Shown piece by piece: positions 45,206 through 54,618 of a stretch of 64,000 nt of DNA (the first letter of the stretch is position 1; each line of letters starts with the position of its first letter). A program made the position numbers and the translations under genes. Origin of the DNA: Prevotella sp. E13-27 (GTDB lineage Bacteria; Bacteroidota; Bacteroidia; Bacteroidales; Bacteroidaceae); NCBI RefSeq assembly GCF_023217965.1, contig NZ_JALPSC010000001.1, forward strand, positions 620,001-684,000, written 5' to 3'. The notes beneath the pieces are model-generated. The model had not been told where the DNA came from, searched no databases, and was given only the letters and a program-made list of their open reading frames with translations.

Positions 45206-47047
45206 CTATTCATCTTCTTTCAGCGGTCCGAACTCTTGCGGACGGAGGATGATGCAGTCAATACGTATTGTACGGTCATAGGCATTGTCTGGGTCATAGT
45301 CAACCCAGTTGAGCACACGCAGCTGTGTCTGTGAGTTCGTTCCCCATACACATGTCGGGAATGTCACGCCCTTAGCCAGACAGATTGTGTCAACATCGGT
45401 GCCACAGCCATAGCCCTTACCCAATGTGCCGTCCAAGTCTGCAAGCAGATACTTAGCATTGTCAAAGATACCGTCACGATTATTAGTGATAGAGTCACGC
45501 TCAGGACCATAGCCGTCCAATTCCTTATAGAGTCGAGAGATATAGTAACGTGTAGGCTTCAGTTCAGATGCAGTCACTGTTGAATCAGCAGCGTCAGCAG
45601 GAACGGTCACCATATAGATATCATACTTGACATTTGACAGTATGCTTGGCAATACGAATGTCACCTCTGGGTCAGAGATAGAACGGTCGTACGGATAAAC
45701 CTCAAGATAGCCATTTCCCGAAATCTTATTATAGTATTTGCTCCATGAGGGCACTGAGACATAGTTCTTGCGGCGAAGTGTCTGCTTGTCATCGACAATG
45801 ATTGTCCTTGCATTCTCGGCCTCAATCACAATCTGACGAAGGAAGGTGTTGGTCTTGTCAATACCCCAGTTGTCAGACTTCATAATCATACCGTTACTGC
45901 ACTTCACCTGTTCAGCATTATAGAATGCGCCACCGGCAGCAAATGGATCCTGTGGATTCTTTCTTGTGCCATACTGATAATAATGCAGGCTGTCGTCTCC
46001 CCAATAGTATTTTCTCATGTTATACTCACAAGCAGCTACTGAGAGTATAGAGTCTGCTGCTGCACCACCATTCAGCTGGCTTCTCAAAGCCAAATTAGAG
46101 GAAAGACTGAATATACCTCCAGCAAGAATCTGAATACGTGGCATTGCCCAGCGCAGTGAGTCATACTTGTCCACCTTCTCATGGTACATGAAGTACTGCT
46201 CATATTCTTTAACCAATTTATCCCATTCCTTGTTTGTTGGAACGGCCATGATATAGGTACTGTCCTCACTGTTCAGGTTAACATAATCTCTTCCTGAGCC
46301 AAGTATCTCGAACAGCTCATTGTTCTTCACCATCACTGAGTCGAGATATGTGGTCTTACCGTTCACAATATCACCAGGAATACTCTGCTCCTCGTCAAGC
46401 TCGTAGCGATAGTAGCGCTTGTTATAAAGGAAGTTTGCAATGCTGTCCAAACCATCGGGAGTATTTGTTCTCTGCTTGTCAATGTACTCGAATACATTGC
46501 TATAGAAAGCAGCAGGACCGTCTATGGTAAAGAGCACACCGTTCTCATACAGCTGGTTCTTGGAAACAAGCTTAATTCCGCCAAACTCGTTTGTAGTAAG
46601 CGGTATATACTTACTGTTCATCATCACCACTGAGTCTGAATAAGTAGCGGCGTCAGCCACAGAGTATGTGTAGCGTGCAATATGGTTCTGAAGGAACTCT
46701 CTGATAGCACGGTTGTCGGCAGTACGTGTGCCATCGGCAATCTCCTTCTTATACACATTGATAACGCTGTCTGCCTGTTCAGAGGTGAAATGGCTGTTTG
46801 TCGGAGCAAACACTGAGAACATCTGACTGCTCTTCAATGCCTTGTCATAGCCGCATGCCTCAGCCACGCGACGGAAGTTGCTCAGCTCCGGATTCTGCTC
46901 CATTGCCTGCCAAATCGTGCCGCTGTTTGTGCCAGGCAAAGCAGCATCACTATAGTGATCGTCCCACTGGTCGGCGCAGGCGGCAAAGGTGAGGGCGGCT
47001 ACAGCCAGCCCTATCACCTTATTATTATATTTAAAGAATCTTTTCAT
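45206..47047 (-). CDS. FAS1 surface lipoprotein, copy B gene 5
   Basis: The start MKRFFKYNNK at 47047 (613 residues) gives a normal lipoprotein signal ending FAAC (Cys24), followed by ADQWDDHYSDAA. This WDDHYS motif recalls the two DHYS proteins of copy A. The first FAS1 unit is clear (FSVFAPTNSHFTSEQA, IREFLQNHIARY, about 35-180). A second one is likely at about 240-400 (YIMAVPTNKEWDKLVKEYEQ). The C-terminal module has a beta-sandwich look and ends RIDCIILRPQEFGPL. It matches the 572-residue gene of copy A by position but has a better conserved FAS1 domain. Confidence 0.82.
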   Translation of the reverse strand: MKRFFKYNNKVIGLAVAALTFAACADQWDDHYSDAALPGTNSGTIWQAMEQNPELSNFRRVAEACGYDKALKSSQMFSVFAPTNSHFTSEQADSVINVYKKEIADGTRTADNRAIREFLQNHIARYTYSVADAATYSDSVVMMNSKYIPLTTNEFGGIKLVSKNQLYENGVLFTIDGPAAFYSNVFEYIDKQRTNTPDGLDSIANFLYNKRYYRYELDEEQSIPGDIVNGKTTYLDSVMVKNNELFEILGSGRDYVNLNSEDSTYIMAVPTNKEWDKLVKEYEQYFMYHEKVDKYDSLRWAMPRIQILAGGIFSLSSNLALRSQLNGGAAADSILSVAACEYNMRKYYWGDDSLHYYQYGTRKNPQDPFAAGGAFYNAEQVKCSNGMIMKSDNWGIDKTNTFLRQIVIEAENARTIIVDDKQTLRRKNYVSVPSWSKYYNKISGNGYLEVYPYDRSISDPEVTFVLPSILSNVKYDIYMVTVPADAADSTVTASELKPTRYYISRLYKELDGYGPERDSITNNRDGIFDNAKYLLADLDGTLGKGYGCGTDVDTICLAKGVTFPTCVWGTNSQTQLRVLNWVDYDPDNAYDRTIRIDCIILRPQEFGPLKEDE

Positions 47048-47077
47048 AATTGTCAATTCTCAATTCTAAATTCTCAA

Positions 47078-49279
47078 TTAAAGATCATCCTCACGCAAGT
47101 CTCCGTCAGTAACGCCATATACGCTCTTTGGCACCACTTCGATGTAGTCAAGCATACACTCGTTCTTACCACGAGGAATGTTTGTAGCCTTACGTATGCG
47201 TACATAATAGTATTTGCCTGGCTCCATATCAACAGTACAGAGCACTATACGGAATGTAGTATTGATGTCTGCGAAGTGAGTCTTTGAGTCTTGTGTGCCA
47301 GTACCGCATCCGCATCCGTAAGCGCCACGGTAATAGCCCATGTTCTTCAGCACCTTCTGGTCTTGTGACAACAGGTCCTGACACTCCTGGTTTGGCTCTG
47401 CATCAGCCGTGGTAGGATAAGCGAGCTCTCTAACTTGTGAATAGGTCTCAGCCTTCTTCTTAGTAGAAGATGATCCTTCATCTACCGTGTACTCATAGCT
47501 GAACTTAAAGTTTGTTCCAAGCATACGAGCATTGTCAAGCATCACGAACATATCGACAGGTGTGCCCTGAGGATTTGAAGGAACAGGCTTGTCGCCGAAG
47601 TAGAACTGTGCAATGGTACGCTCGTTCATGGCTGCATAGCCTAAACGCACCTGATATGTACCGGCTGTAGGCACAGGAGGCAGACGGAAGCTCACGTCAA
47701 AGTTACCCTGCACAATCATCTCGTCGCCACTGTATGACCAGTATCCTGAGCGTGGGTGACGATAGATGAACTTACCACCCTTACAGGTCACGCCCGACAG
47801 GTATCCATCGGGATACCAGTAGTTGTAACCCACCTGAGGCATCTTGTCAAGGATAGCATCCTTCTGGTGAATCTGGTAGTCGCCATTCATACGATGTCCG
47901 TTTGTCATCATCTCTGGGAAGAGTGAAGACATATCAACACGCATACGGGCATTGTGAACCTCATCACGCACCTTCTGGTCATAAACAATGATGTCGTCAA
48001 CATAGAAGTACCAACCGTTGAGAGCCTCGTTGACATACTGTGGCTCTACGTCATACTTCACGTGGATACCCTCAATTGTATTACCGAAGCCTTTGGTCTT
48101 GTCATAGTCAAAACGACGGTTAATGTAGTGGTCGCCCAACGTAGCAGTGCTTCCCACGCCCGACTTATCTACGGTACATTTCTCAACCTTCATGATAGTG
48201 TAGGTGAGCATTGTCTCATACCACTCTGTCGGATTCATAATCTTTGTGAAGATGCCCAAGTCATCACGCACTGTGAGATAAGCAGGCTTATCCATCTTTC
48301 GTGGCAAAACCTGATAAGCCATAAAACGATGGAGAGGGTTCTTCTCGCTTGTAAAGTCGTCACTGAGGCTCGGACTTCCCACATAGTCTGATGGGAACGT
48401 CTGTTTATAAACCTCATTAGCTTTCTTATACAGTTCCAGAAGAGCCTGGTCCTTGTTTTCCTTTGGATCTGTGGTGATATACCCCTTTGCCAACAGCACA
48501 TCATCAGGCACTACGAAAGCCGTGAAGCCCAAATAGCGGTGCTCTGGTGACAGGGCTATCTCCCAAGGCTCAGCGCCTGAGGTATATTTGAACTGCTCGT
48601 CAACAGAAGGACGCTTATAGTTCAGGTCTTCATAGGCTTGCATTGTCTTTGCCAGACCGGTCTTCTCCAGTGCATAGTAGTAAAGGCTGATACGTGGGTT
48701 CTCCTTCATAAGGTCAGGCACAGGCTTCATAGAGTTCTCAAGCATTGCAGTGATAGGATGCACAATGCCATTCTCCACAGAGTCGTTCATTGTATTGTAG
48801 TCAATGAAAGCCACCTTGTTGAGTATTATCGTTGGATTACCATCGGCATCTACTGTGTCCTTAACAGCGATAAGACGGTCACGCATGTTCATCACGCCAC
48901 CACTAGAGCTACTCAAGTCGTAAGTAGAATATATCTGTGAAGCTACCAAGTGTGTACGTGCAATGGTATCACACTCCTCTACAGTCAGGTCGTTGACCGA
49001 TGCACGTCCATGAGACGACAGATATGCATTCACAGCCTCATTATTTGGAACGAAGCAGGTATAGTGGCCATAGCTTGACAGCTGTTCCGTCAGTCCTGCA
49101 CGGTCCACGATGGCCTTAAACTGACTGAACTGACTTCTGTTTTTCAGATAGTCGCTCATCATCTCGCCCGTGAACGAGTAGTAGTATTGTTCATCTGGCT
49201 CGTCTGAGCAAGATGTAAGCACCGGTGTTGCTCCTGCAATCAGAGCAATGAGTGCTAATATTTTATTTTTAAGTTTCAT
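47078..49279 (-). CDS. FAS1 surface lipoprotein, copy B gene 4
   Basis: This 733-residue lipoprotein has the lipobox LTSC (Cys24) followed by SDEPDEQYYYSF. The FAS1 unit at about 35-200 has YTCFVPNNEAVNAYLSSHG and IARTHLVASQIY. A second FAS1-like unit follows (LGFTAFVVPDDVLLAKG). The C-terminal third is a beta-rich module (GTYQVRLGYAAMNERTIAQF) with an inserted cysteine/glycine cluster, RGAYGCGCGTGTQ. It ends MLDYIEVVPKSVYG plus an acidic tail. By position it equals the 578-residue protein of copy A but is longer. Gaps to both neighbours are about 30 nt. Confidence 0.82.
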   Translation of the reverse strand: MKLKNKILALIALIAGATPVLTSCSDEPDEQYYYSFTGEMMSDYLKNRSQFSQFKAIVDRAGLTEQLSSYGHYTCFVPNNEAVNAYLSSHGRASVNDLTVEECDTIARTHLVASQIYSTYDLSSSSGGVMNMRDRLIAVKDTVDADGNPTIILNKVAFIDYNTMNDSVENGIVHPITAMLENSMKPVPDLMKENPRISLYYYALEKTGLAKTMQAYEDLNYKRPSVDEQFKYTSGAEPWEIALSPEHRYLGFTAFVVPDDVLLAKGYITTDPKENKDQALLELYKKANEVYKQTFPSDYVGSPSLSDDFTSEKNPLHRFMAYQVLPRKMDKPAYLTVRDDLGIFTKIMNPTEWYETMLTYTIMKVEKCTVDKSGVGSTATLGDHYINRRFDYDKTKGFGNTIEGIHVKYDVEPQYVNEALNGWYFYVDDIIVYDQKVRDEVHNARMRVDMSSLFPEMMTNGHRMNGDYQIHQKDAILDKMPQVGYNYWYPDGYLSGVTCKGGKFIYRHPRSGYWSYSGDEMIVQGNFDVSFRLPPVPTAGTYQVRLGYAAMNERTIAQFYFGDKPVPSNPQGTPVDMFVMLDNARMLGTNFKFSYEYTVDEGSSSTKKKAETYSQVRELAYPTTADAEPNQECQDLLSQDQKVLKNMGYYRGAYGCGCGTGTQDSKTHFADINTTFRIVLCTVDMEPGKYYYVRIRKATNIPRGKNECMLDYIEVVPKSVYGVTDGDLREDDL

Positions 49280-49306
49280 AGTCTTTGCTGTAAAAGATTA
49301 GTTACT

Positions 49307-51094
49307 TCATTTACCAGTATTACTATAGCTACTGTTCTCACCGCTTGAGAACGCAGGATTCTGCTTCAAGCTGTGGTTAACACGCATCTCCTCGAGGTTG
49401 TAGGGCCAGAAAATGGCATCGATCTTCTTCAGTCGCTGGCTTGCGGCAGCGCTTGCATCCATCTTCTTCTCTGCCACTGCACTTGCAAGTACAGATGTAT
49501 TGCCGTCACGGAGACTGCGGCGCACGAGGTCATACCAACGCTTGCCTTCAAACATCAGCTCACGCTGACGCTCCTTGAGCACGAGCTCACGCATCTGCGA
49601 CTGCTTCTTATAGTTGTTCTGATTGAGCTTGTTCTGAGCTGTTGACAGAGGTGACTCACAGAGTGAGCGGTTGTTCACTGCCTGTACGAGCTTGAATGCC
49701 TCAGTGAGCTCTGTGCTGTTGTCAGCTCCCATCTCAACAAGAGCTTCTGCCTTCAGCAACATTATGTCAGTCAGACGATAGATAATCCAGTTTGCGTGGT
49801 TATGACCAGCTGTCTGTTTTCCTAAATAAGACACCGTTGCCATCTTTGTGGGGTCGGATGAAGAAATCAGCAGGTCCTTAATTATAAACTTACCTACTCC
49901 ATAGATGTCTCCACGGACATTATACAAATTCTCATAATAACGGGAATCGGTCTTGGTATAAATGCTCTTGTTAGCGTTGTCGGAGATTACGAAGCGGTCT
50001 GATGGAGCAACAATGCCTCTTTCAGCATTTGACTTTGCACCACTTCCATAGAAACGGTTCACTGATGCGTTCTGAAGCATGTTATCGTTCTCCATGAAGG
50101 CGAGCTCGAAGATTACCTCATCACCGCTGCCAACAGCTACGCTGGTATTCTGCTTACCAAAGATATAAAAATATTCGTTTCCATAAGTTGAACTTGTACC
50201 TATGCGGCTAAGCTCAAGTGGGAAACCGTTCAGACGGCCTTCCTTATCAGGAGTCATGCCCTCATACTTCTCAGCATAGTCAAGTGAGTCACGCTTGATG
50301 ACAAGGTCAGCATACTTCACACAGTTTGCATAGTCTTTCTTCCAGAGGTACATCTCACAGAGCAATGCATGGATTGCCTGCTGGGTGATACGTCCCGTCT
50401 TATGGAGAGCCTGTGTCTTTGGATAGGTAATCATTGCATCGTTCTGCACACCTTCAAGGTCGTTGATAAGGTATGTCAGAATCTCGTCAAACGATGTTGC
50501 AGCAACATCCATCTTCTGATTGTCGTCGGTGTAAGCCTCTGTTGAGAACGGTACATCGCGGAATGTACGGATGAGATAGAAGTAGCACAGCGCGCGCAGT
50601 GCCTTTGCCTCAGCTATTGTAGCCTTCAGCATGGTCTCTGAGTAAGCAGGATCCTTTGCCGACACCTTTGGCGCATAGAGAAGCACGGTGTTCAGACGAT
50701 TAATAACATCATAGAGTCCATCCCATGTAGTATATCCGTTAGTAGCATCGATATTCTCATTGAGGATACGCTGTATGTTAATATCTGAGTTAACTTCAGT
50801 ACCTGGCTCAATATTGTCTGAGCGGAACTCGCCCCATACCATTATACGGTCGAGCACATTCTCTGACTGCATGGCAGAGTAGCAACCGATGAGCACATTG
50901 TCAACGTCGGCCTTCTCGTTCCAGAACTTCTCCAGCACAATCTTGTCCTGCGGTTCAACTTCAAGGAAGTCGCCGCAACCAGAGAAGAGAAAAGCAACAA
51001 GGACCCACCCCCAGCCCCTCCCGAGGGGAAGGGGAGCGTTAAGAGCACTGAGCCTTGAACACTGTTCCTTTATTATATTAAAAAACTTTTCCAT
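49307..51094 (-). CDS. SusD-like surface lipoprotein with repeat-derived signal peptide, copy B first pair
   Basis: From MEKFFNIIKE at 51094 the protein has 595 residues; another ATG lies 12 bases earlier. The lipobox is FLFSGC (Cys40), followed by GDFLEVEPQDKIV, the usual SusD start. The segment APLPLGRGWGWV before the lipobox is encoded by the GC-rich palindromic element at 50999-51040. AEAKALRALCYFYLIRTFRDVPF and RELMFEGKRWYDLVRRSL are strong SusD/RagB motifs. It pairs with the SusC at 51199-54609 and corresponds to the SusD at 20876-22456. Confidence 0.91.
   Translation of the reverse strand: MEKFFNIIKEQCSRLSALNAPLPLGRGWGWVLVAFLFSGCGDFLEVEPQDKIVLEKFWNEKADVDNVLIGCYSAMQSENVLDRIMVWGEFRSDNIEPGTEVNSDINIQRILNENIDATNGYTTWDGLYDVINRLNTVLLYAPKVSAKDPAYSETMLKATIAEAKALRALCYFYLIRTFRDVPFSTEAYTDDNQKMDVAATSFDEILTYLINDLEGVQNDAMITYPKTQALHKTGRITQQAIHALLCEMYLWKKDYANCVKYADLVIKRDSLDYAEKYEGMTPDKEGRLNGFPLELSRIGTSSTYGNEYFYIFGKQNTSVAVGSGDEVIFELAFMENDNMLQNASVNRFYGSGAKSNAERGIVAPSDRFVISDNANKSIYTKTDSRYYENLYNVRGDIYGVGKFIIKDLLISSSDPTKMATVSYLGKQTAGHNHANWIIYRLTDIMLLKAEALVEMGADNSTELTEAFKLVQAVNNRSLCESPLSTAQNKLNQNNYKKQSQMRELVLKERQRELMFEGKRWYDLVRRSLRDGNTSVLASAVAEKKMDASAAASQRLKKIDAIFWPYNLEEMRVNHSLKQNPAFSSGENSSYSNTGK
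50999..51040. repeat. GC-rich palindromic element inside the second SusD signal sequence
   Basis: GGACCCACCCCCAGCCCC, then TCCCGAGGGGAAGGGGAG, is read in frame as LPLGRGWGWV on the minus strand. It is the same element as at 37913-38112 and 41817-41904. Confidence 0.7.
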
Positions 51095-51129
51095 ATATAT
51101 TATCATTCTATTTTAATAATACTTACTCA

Positions 51130-51198
51130 TCTCCCCTTCCCCTTGGGCGCTCGGCGCTTGCGACGCTTGGCTTGCCAAGAATGGGCTGGGGGTGGGTT
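51130..51198. repeat. GC-rich element at the SusC-SusD junction
   Basis: CTCCCCTTCCCCTTGGGCG, then CTCGGCGCTTGCGACGCTTGG, then GGGCTGGGGGTGGG, repeat the arrangement at 41817-41904. This places one element copy just upstream of each repeat-bearing SusD gene. Confidence 0.65.
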
Positions 51199-54100
51199 TT
51201 AGAACTTCACAGTAATACCGAAGGTATAAGACTTTGAACGAGGAGTCTGACCTGTGTCACAGGCAGGACCATAGCCGCCGTAAGCCACTTCTGGGTCAAC
51301 ACCTGTATATTTCGTGAGCACGAACAGGTTGTTGGCACTTGCGTGGAAGGTAATGCCGTTGATGCCGAGCCACTTCAGCTGATTCTTCTTCAGAGCGTAT
51401 GTCAGCTGAATGTAGTTAAGACGCAGGTAGTCACCCTTCTCAAGGAAGCGGTCGCTGATGAGAGTGTTGCGGTTGCTGTCGCCACCATAGAGTGCGCGAG
51501 GAATGGTTGTGTCGTCACCTTCCTTACGCCAGCGGTAGTTCACAGCCTCAGCCTGGTTGTTGTTTGAAATCATTGCCTCAGAATCGAGACGTGCCAGGTT
51601 CAGGATCTTGTTACCCAAACGATAGGTGAACTGAGTGTTCAGACGCCACTGACCGTAGTTGAAGGTGAAACCGAAACCACCGGTGAGCTTTGGCAGTGAA
51701 GAACCCAGATAAACAATATCGAGTGCGTTGATGTTACCATCGTGGTTCACATCTTCATATATAGCATCACCGCCGTTGAAGTAACGGGTGTCTGTTGACT
51801 CATTGCTGTAGTTGAACGCCATCTGCAGAGGCTTACCCTCATCATCGACGATGACTGTTCCGTCAGCATTACGGGCAACAGGAGCAGTGAGAGGCTTCTT
51901 CGTTGTTCCAAGCACATCGCTATAGAACTGATCAGGCAGAGTACCCTGCAGGAATGCGTTCACGAAATCCTTGTACGAGTCATAGTTGTCCTGGATGAGC
52001 TTTGTCTTCCAGTTGTTCTCCAAGAAATCGTATGAGCAGTTGTAAACGCCCTGTGAGCGGAAGCCGTAGATTGAACCGAAGGCATTATGCAGCTGAATAC
52101 GTGTGAGCACCTGACGGTTCACGTTGTTGAACGTAGAGTTCTGGTTCTTCAGCAGGTTCTCGTCCATCTCAAGAATCTCATTGCGGTTATTACCGAAGTT
52201 CACGTTCATATCCATTGTGAACTTGCCTTTCTTGATCATCTTGTTTGTATCGATGTGGAACTCCCAACCCATGTTGCGCATCTTACCGTCATTCTTGTAA
52301 GCCAGCGTTCTGTAACCAGCATTTGAAGGAATACGGAAGTTTGCCTGCAGCAGGTTTGTCGTTGTTGCGACATATCCCTCGAGGGTGAGCTTAATTCGGT
52401 TGTCGAAGAATCCCCAGTCCATACCGAGGTTAAAGCTGTTGGTACGCTGAGCAGTGAGGTTTGTCAGTCGGATGTTCTCCGGACGCATCAGACCGTTCTG
52501 GTCCAGATAAGCTGAAGCGAAACCATAGATACTGGTGTAGAGATAGTCTCTCGAAGGCTGGTTACCAGATACACCCCATGATGGACGCAGTGACAGCATT
52601 GACAGCCACTTCTCGCTCCATTTCATCCACTTCTCCTGGTTGATGTTCCAACGGAGAGATGCCGATGGGTAGTAAACCCAGCGCTTGTCGGGACCGAAAC
52701 GAGTAGTACCCTCTGCGCGAACAGCACCTGTCAAGCTATAAAGACCATCCTTAAATGAATAGTGTCCCTGAACGACGAAGTTCACGTAACGGCTTTCACC
52801 GTAGCCAGAGGCCAGACCTGTGATAAGACCACCTGCATCAGGACTGGTGATACCTCCTGAAGGCAGACCCTTACCATTGGCACCCTGATTGCTCCATGTG
52901 CTTGAGTTAAGCTCGAAGCGTCCCATGATTGAAGCGTGGTGATTCTGGTTGGTGAAGTACGGAGTGAATGTCAGCTGATGCTTCGTATTGAAAGTAACAC
53001 GCTTTGACGATCCTGAATAAGAGGTGTTCACACCACCGCCAGTGCTCCATGAAGTGGTTACCAGCTCTTGTGGATAGAATGTATCGTCGTAGGCATTATT
53101 GATATTCATATAGACGGCTCCACGATAGTCGAGACGTGTGTGCTCGTCATCCATGCCGAGAAGCTTATAGTTGATGATAAGCTCAGGGTTCATGTCGTAG
53201 GTAGAAGTGATGTTCTTTGCCAGGTGTGCACTTGCCACAGGGTTTACCATAGGCTTCTGATCGTCGTTGAAGACAGAAGAGCCGCTCTGCAGCATGGTGT
53301 AGTAGGCATCGGTATCCTCACCTGTCTGTGGGTTCTGCTCATAGATGCTCATGTTTGGCATCTTGCGCAGTGCTATTGACAGGAGGTTATCACTGTTCTT
53401 GTTGTTCTTCGTATAGGTCATAGCGAAGTTAGTGCTTACCAAGATACGGTCACTGACGTTGTAGTCAAGGTTCACACGTGTAGAGAAACGGTTCAGTTTC
53501 TGCTGGATGACAGAACCTGTCTCATGGTCGAAACCTCCAGAGATACGGAAGCGGGCCTTCTCGCCACCACCTTCTACAGTGAGATAATGGTTCTGGCGCA
53601 GACCCCACTGTGTAACGGCGTCATACCAGTCAGTGTTGTTGTTGTACTGCTCATACTCAGAGAAATCAGGCAGATAGCTTATTTCCTTGATGTTTGAAGC
53701 TTCATCGTTCTGCTGTGGGTTGAAGTAAGACTCTTTCAGCAGCATGGTATAGTCATCACCGCTAAGGAGCTTGTAGCCCTTTGGCTGATAGGTGCCGGTG
53801 AGCTTCAACGAGTATGTGAGACGTGGCTTACCACGAGTACCACGCTTTGTCGTCAGCTCAATGACACCCGAACCACCTTGAGAACCGTAGATGGCTGTAG
53901 CAGAGGCATCCTTCAGCACGTTGATATCTGCAATATCCTCAGGGTTGATGTTCAGCAGTTCAGCGAACTTCTCGTTGTTGGCACCTGCCATATCGAAGTT
54001 CTCCATGTCAAGGTCGTTGCGAATGTTACCATCGACAACGATAAGCGGGTTACCGTTTGTCAGGTCGCTGACAGAGGTGGTACCACGCAGACGCATGGTT

Positions 54101-54609
54101 GAACCACTACCCAGGTCACCGCCTGAGATAATATCCAGACCGGCGATACGTCCCTGCAGGGCTTCATCGACGGTAGTGATGCCCAGACCTTCGAACTCCT
54201 TCATTGAGATGCTCTGCGTAGCAAACGAAATCTCCTTCTCTGGAATAGCGAGGTTGTTACCGCCAAGACGCTTCTTTGACTTTACCACCACTTCCTTCAG
54301 CTGAGTGGCTGATGACATGGTGATCTTGAAAGATGTCTTATTGATAGGCAGCGTCTGGGTCTTCATACCCACGTAGCTGAAACGGATCTTGTCTTTCTCA
54401 TTCTTGACCTTCATGGTAAAGTTACCGTTCAGGTCGGTCAGAGCACTCTCAATGATACGTCCCGTGGCATCGATCTCACACACGGTAGCGCCCATAAGAG
54501 GTCCCATATCGTCGCTCACTGTACCGTGAACCGACGTAATCTGCTGTGCACTGGCACCAAGAGCCAGCATGCACATCACTGTCAATAATATGAATCTCAG
54601 TTGTTTCAT
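51199..54609 (-). CDS. SusC-like TonB-dependent transporter, copy B first pair
   Basis: This 1136-residue protein has the signal peptide MKQLRFILLTVMCMLALGASA, followed by a carboxypeptidase-D-like domain (SVHGTVSDDMGPLMGATV). The plug has ALQGRIAGLDIISGGDLGSG, MRLRGTTSVSDLTNGNPLIV and DASATAIYGSQGGSGVIEL. The barrel ends KSYTFGITVKF. It is the counterpart of the SusC at 17551-20862, with a matching ANNEKFAELLNINPEDI versus ANEEDFGALLNIAPANI stretch. The first FAS1 gene ends 9 nt upstream. Confidence 0.93.
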   Translation of the reverse strand: MKQLRFILLTVMCMLALGASAQQITSVHGTVSDDMGPLMGATVCEIDATGRIIESALTDLNGNFTMKVKNEKDKIRFSYVGMKTQTLPINKTSFKITMSSATQLKEVVVKSKKRLGGNNLAIPEKEISFATQSISMKEFEGLGITTVDEALQGRIAGLDIISGGDLGSGSTMRLRGTTSVSDLTNGNPLIVVDGNIRNDLDMENFDMAGANNEKFAELLNINPEDIADINVLKDASATAIYGSQGGSGVIELTTKRGTRGKPRLTYSLKLTGTYQPKGYKLLSGDDYTMLLKESYFNPQQNDEASNIKEISYLPDFSEYEQYNNNTDWYDAVTQWGLRQNHYLTVEGGGEKARFRISGGFDHETGSVIQQKLNRFSTRVNLDYNVSDRILVSTNFAMTYTKNNKNSDNLLSIALRKMPNMSIYEQNPQTGEDTDAYYTMLQSGSSVFNDDQKPMVNPVASAHLAKNITSTYDMNPELIINYKLLGMDDEHTRLDYRGAVYMNINNAYDDTFYPQELVTTSWSTGGGVNTSYSGSSKRVTFNTKHQLTFTPYFTNQNHHASIMGRFELNSSTWSNQGANGKGLPSGGITSPDAGGLITGLASGYGESRYVNFVVQGHYSFKDGLYSLTGAVRAEGTTRFGPDKRWVYYPSASLRWNINQEKWMKWSEKWLSMLSLRPSWGVSGNQPSRDYLYTSIYGFASAYLDQNGLMRPENIRLTNLTAQRTNSFNLGMDWGFFDNRIKLTLEGYVATTTNLLQANFRIPSNAGYRTLAYKNDGKMRNMGWEFHIDTNKMIKKGKFTMDMNVNFGNNRNEILEMDENLLKNQNSTFNNVNRQVLTRIQLHNAFGSIYGFRSQGVYNCSYDFLENNWKTKLIQDNYDSYKDFVNAFLQGTLPDQFYSDVLGTTKKPLTAPVARNADGTVIVDDEGKPLQMAFNYSNESTDTRYFNGGDAIYEDVNHDGNINALDIVYLGSSLPKLTGGFGFTFNYGQWRLNTQFTYRLGNKILNLARLDSEAMISNNNQAEAVNYRWRKEGDDTTIPRALYGGDSNRNTLISDRFLEKGDYLRLNYIQLTYALKKNQLKWLGINGITFHASANNLFVLTKYTGVDPEVAYGGYGPACDTGQTPRSKSYTFGITVKF

Positions 54610-54618
54610 AAGGCTCTT

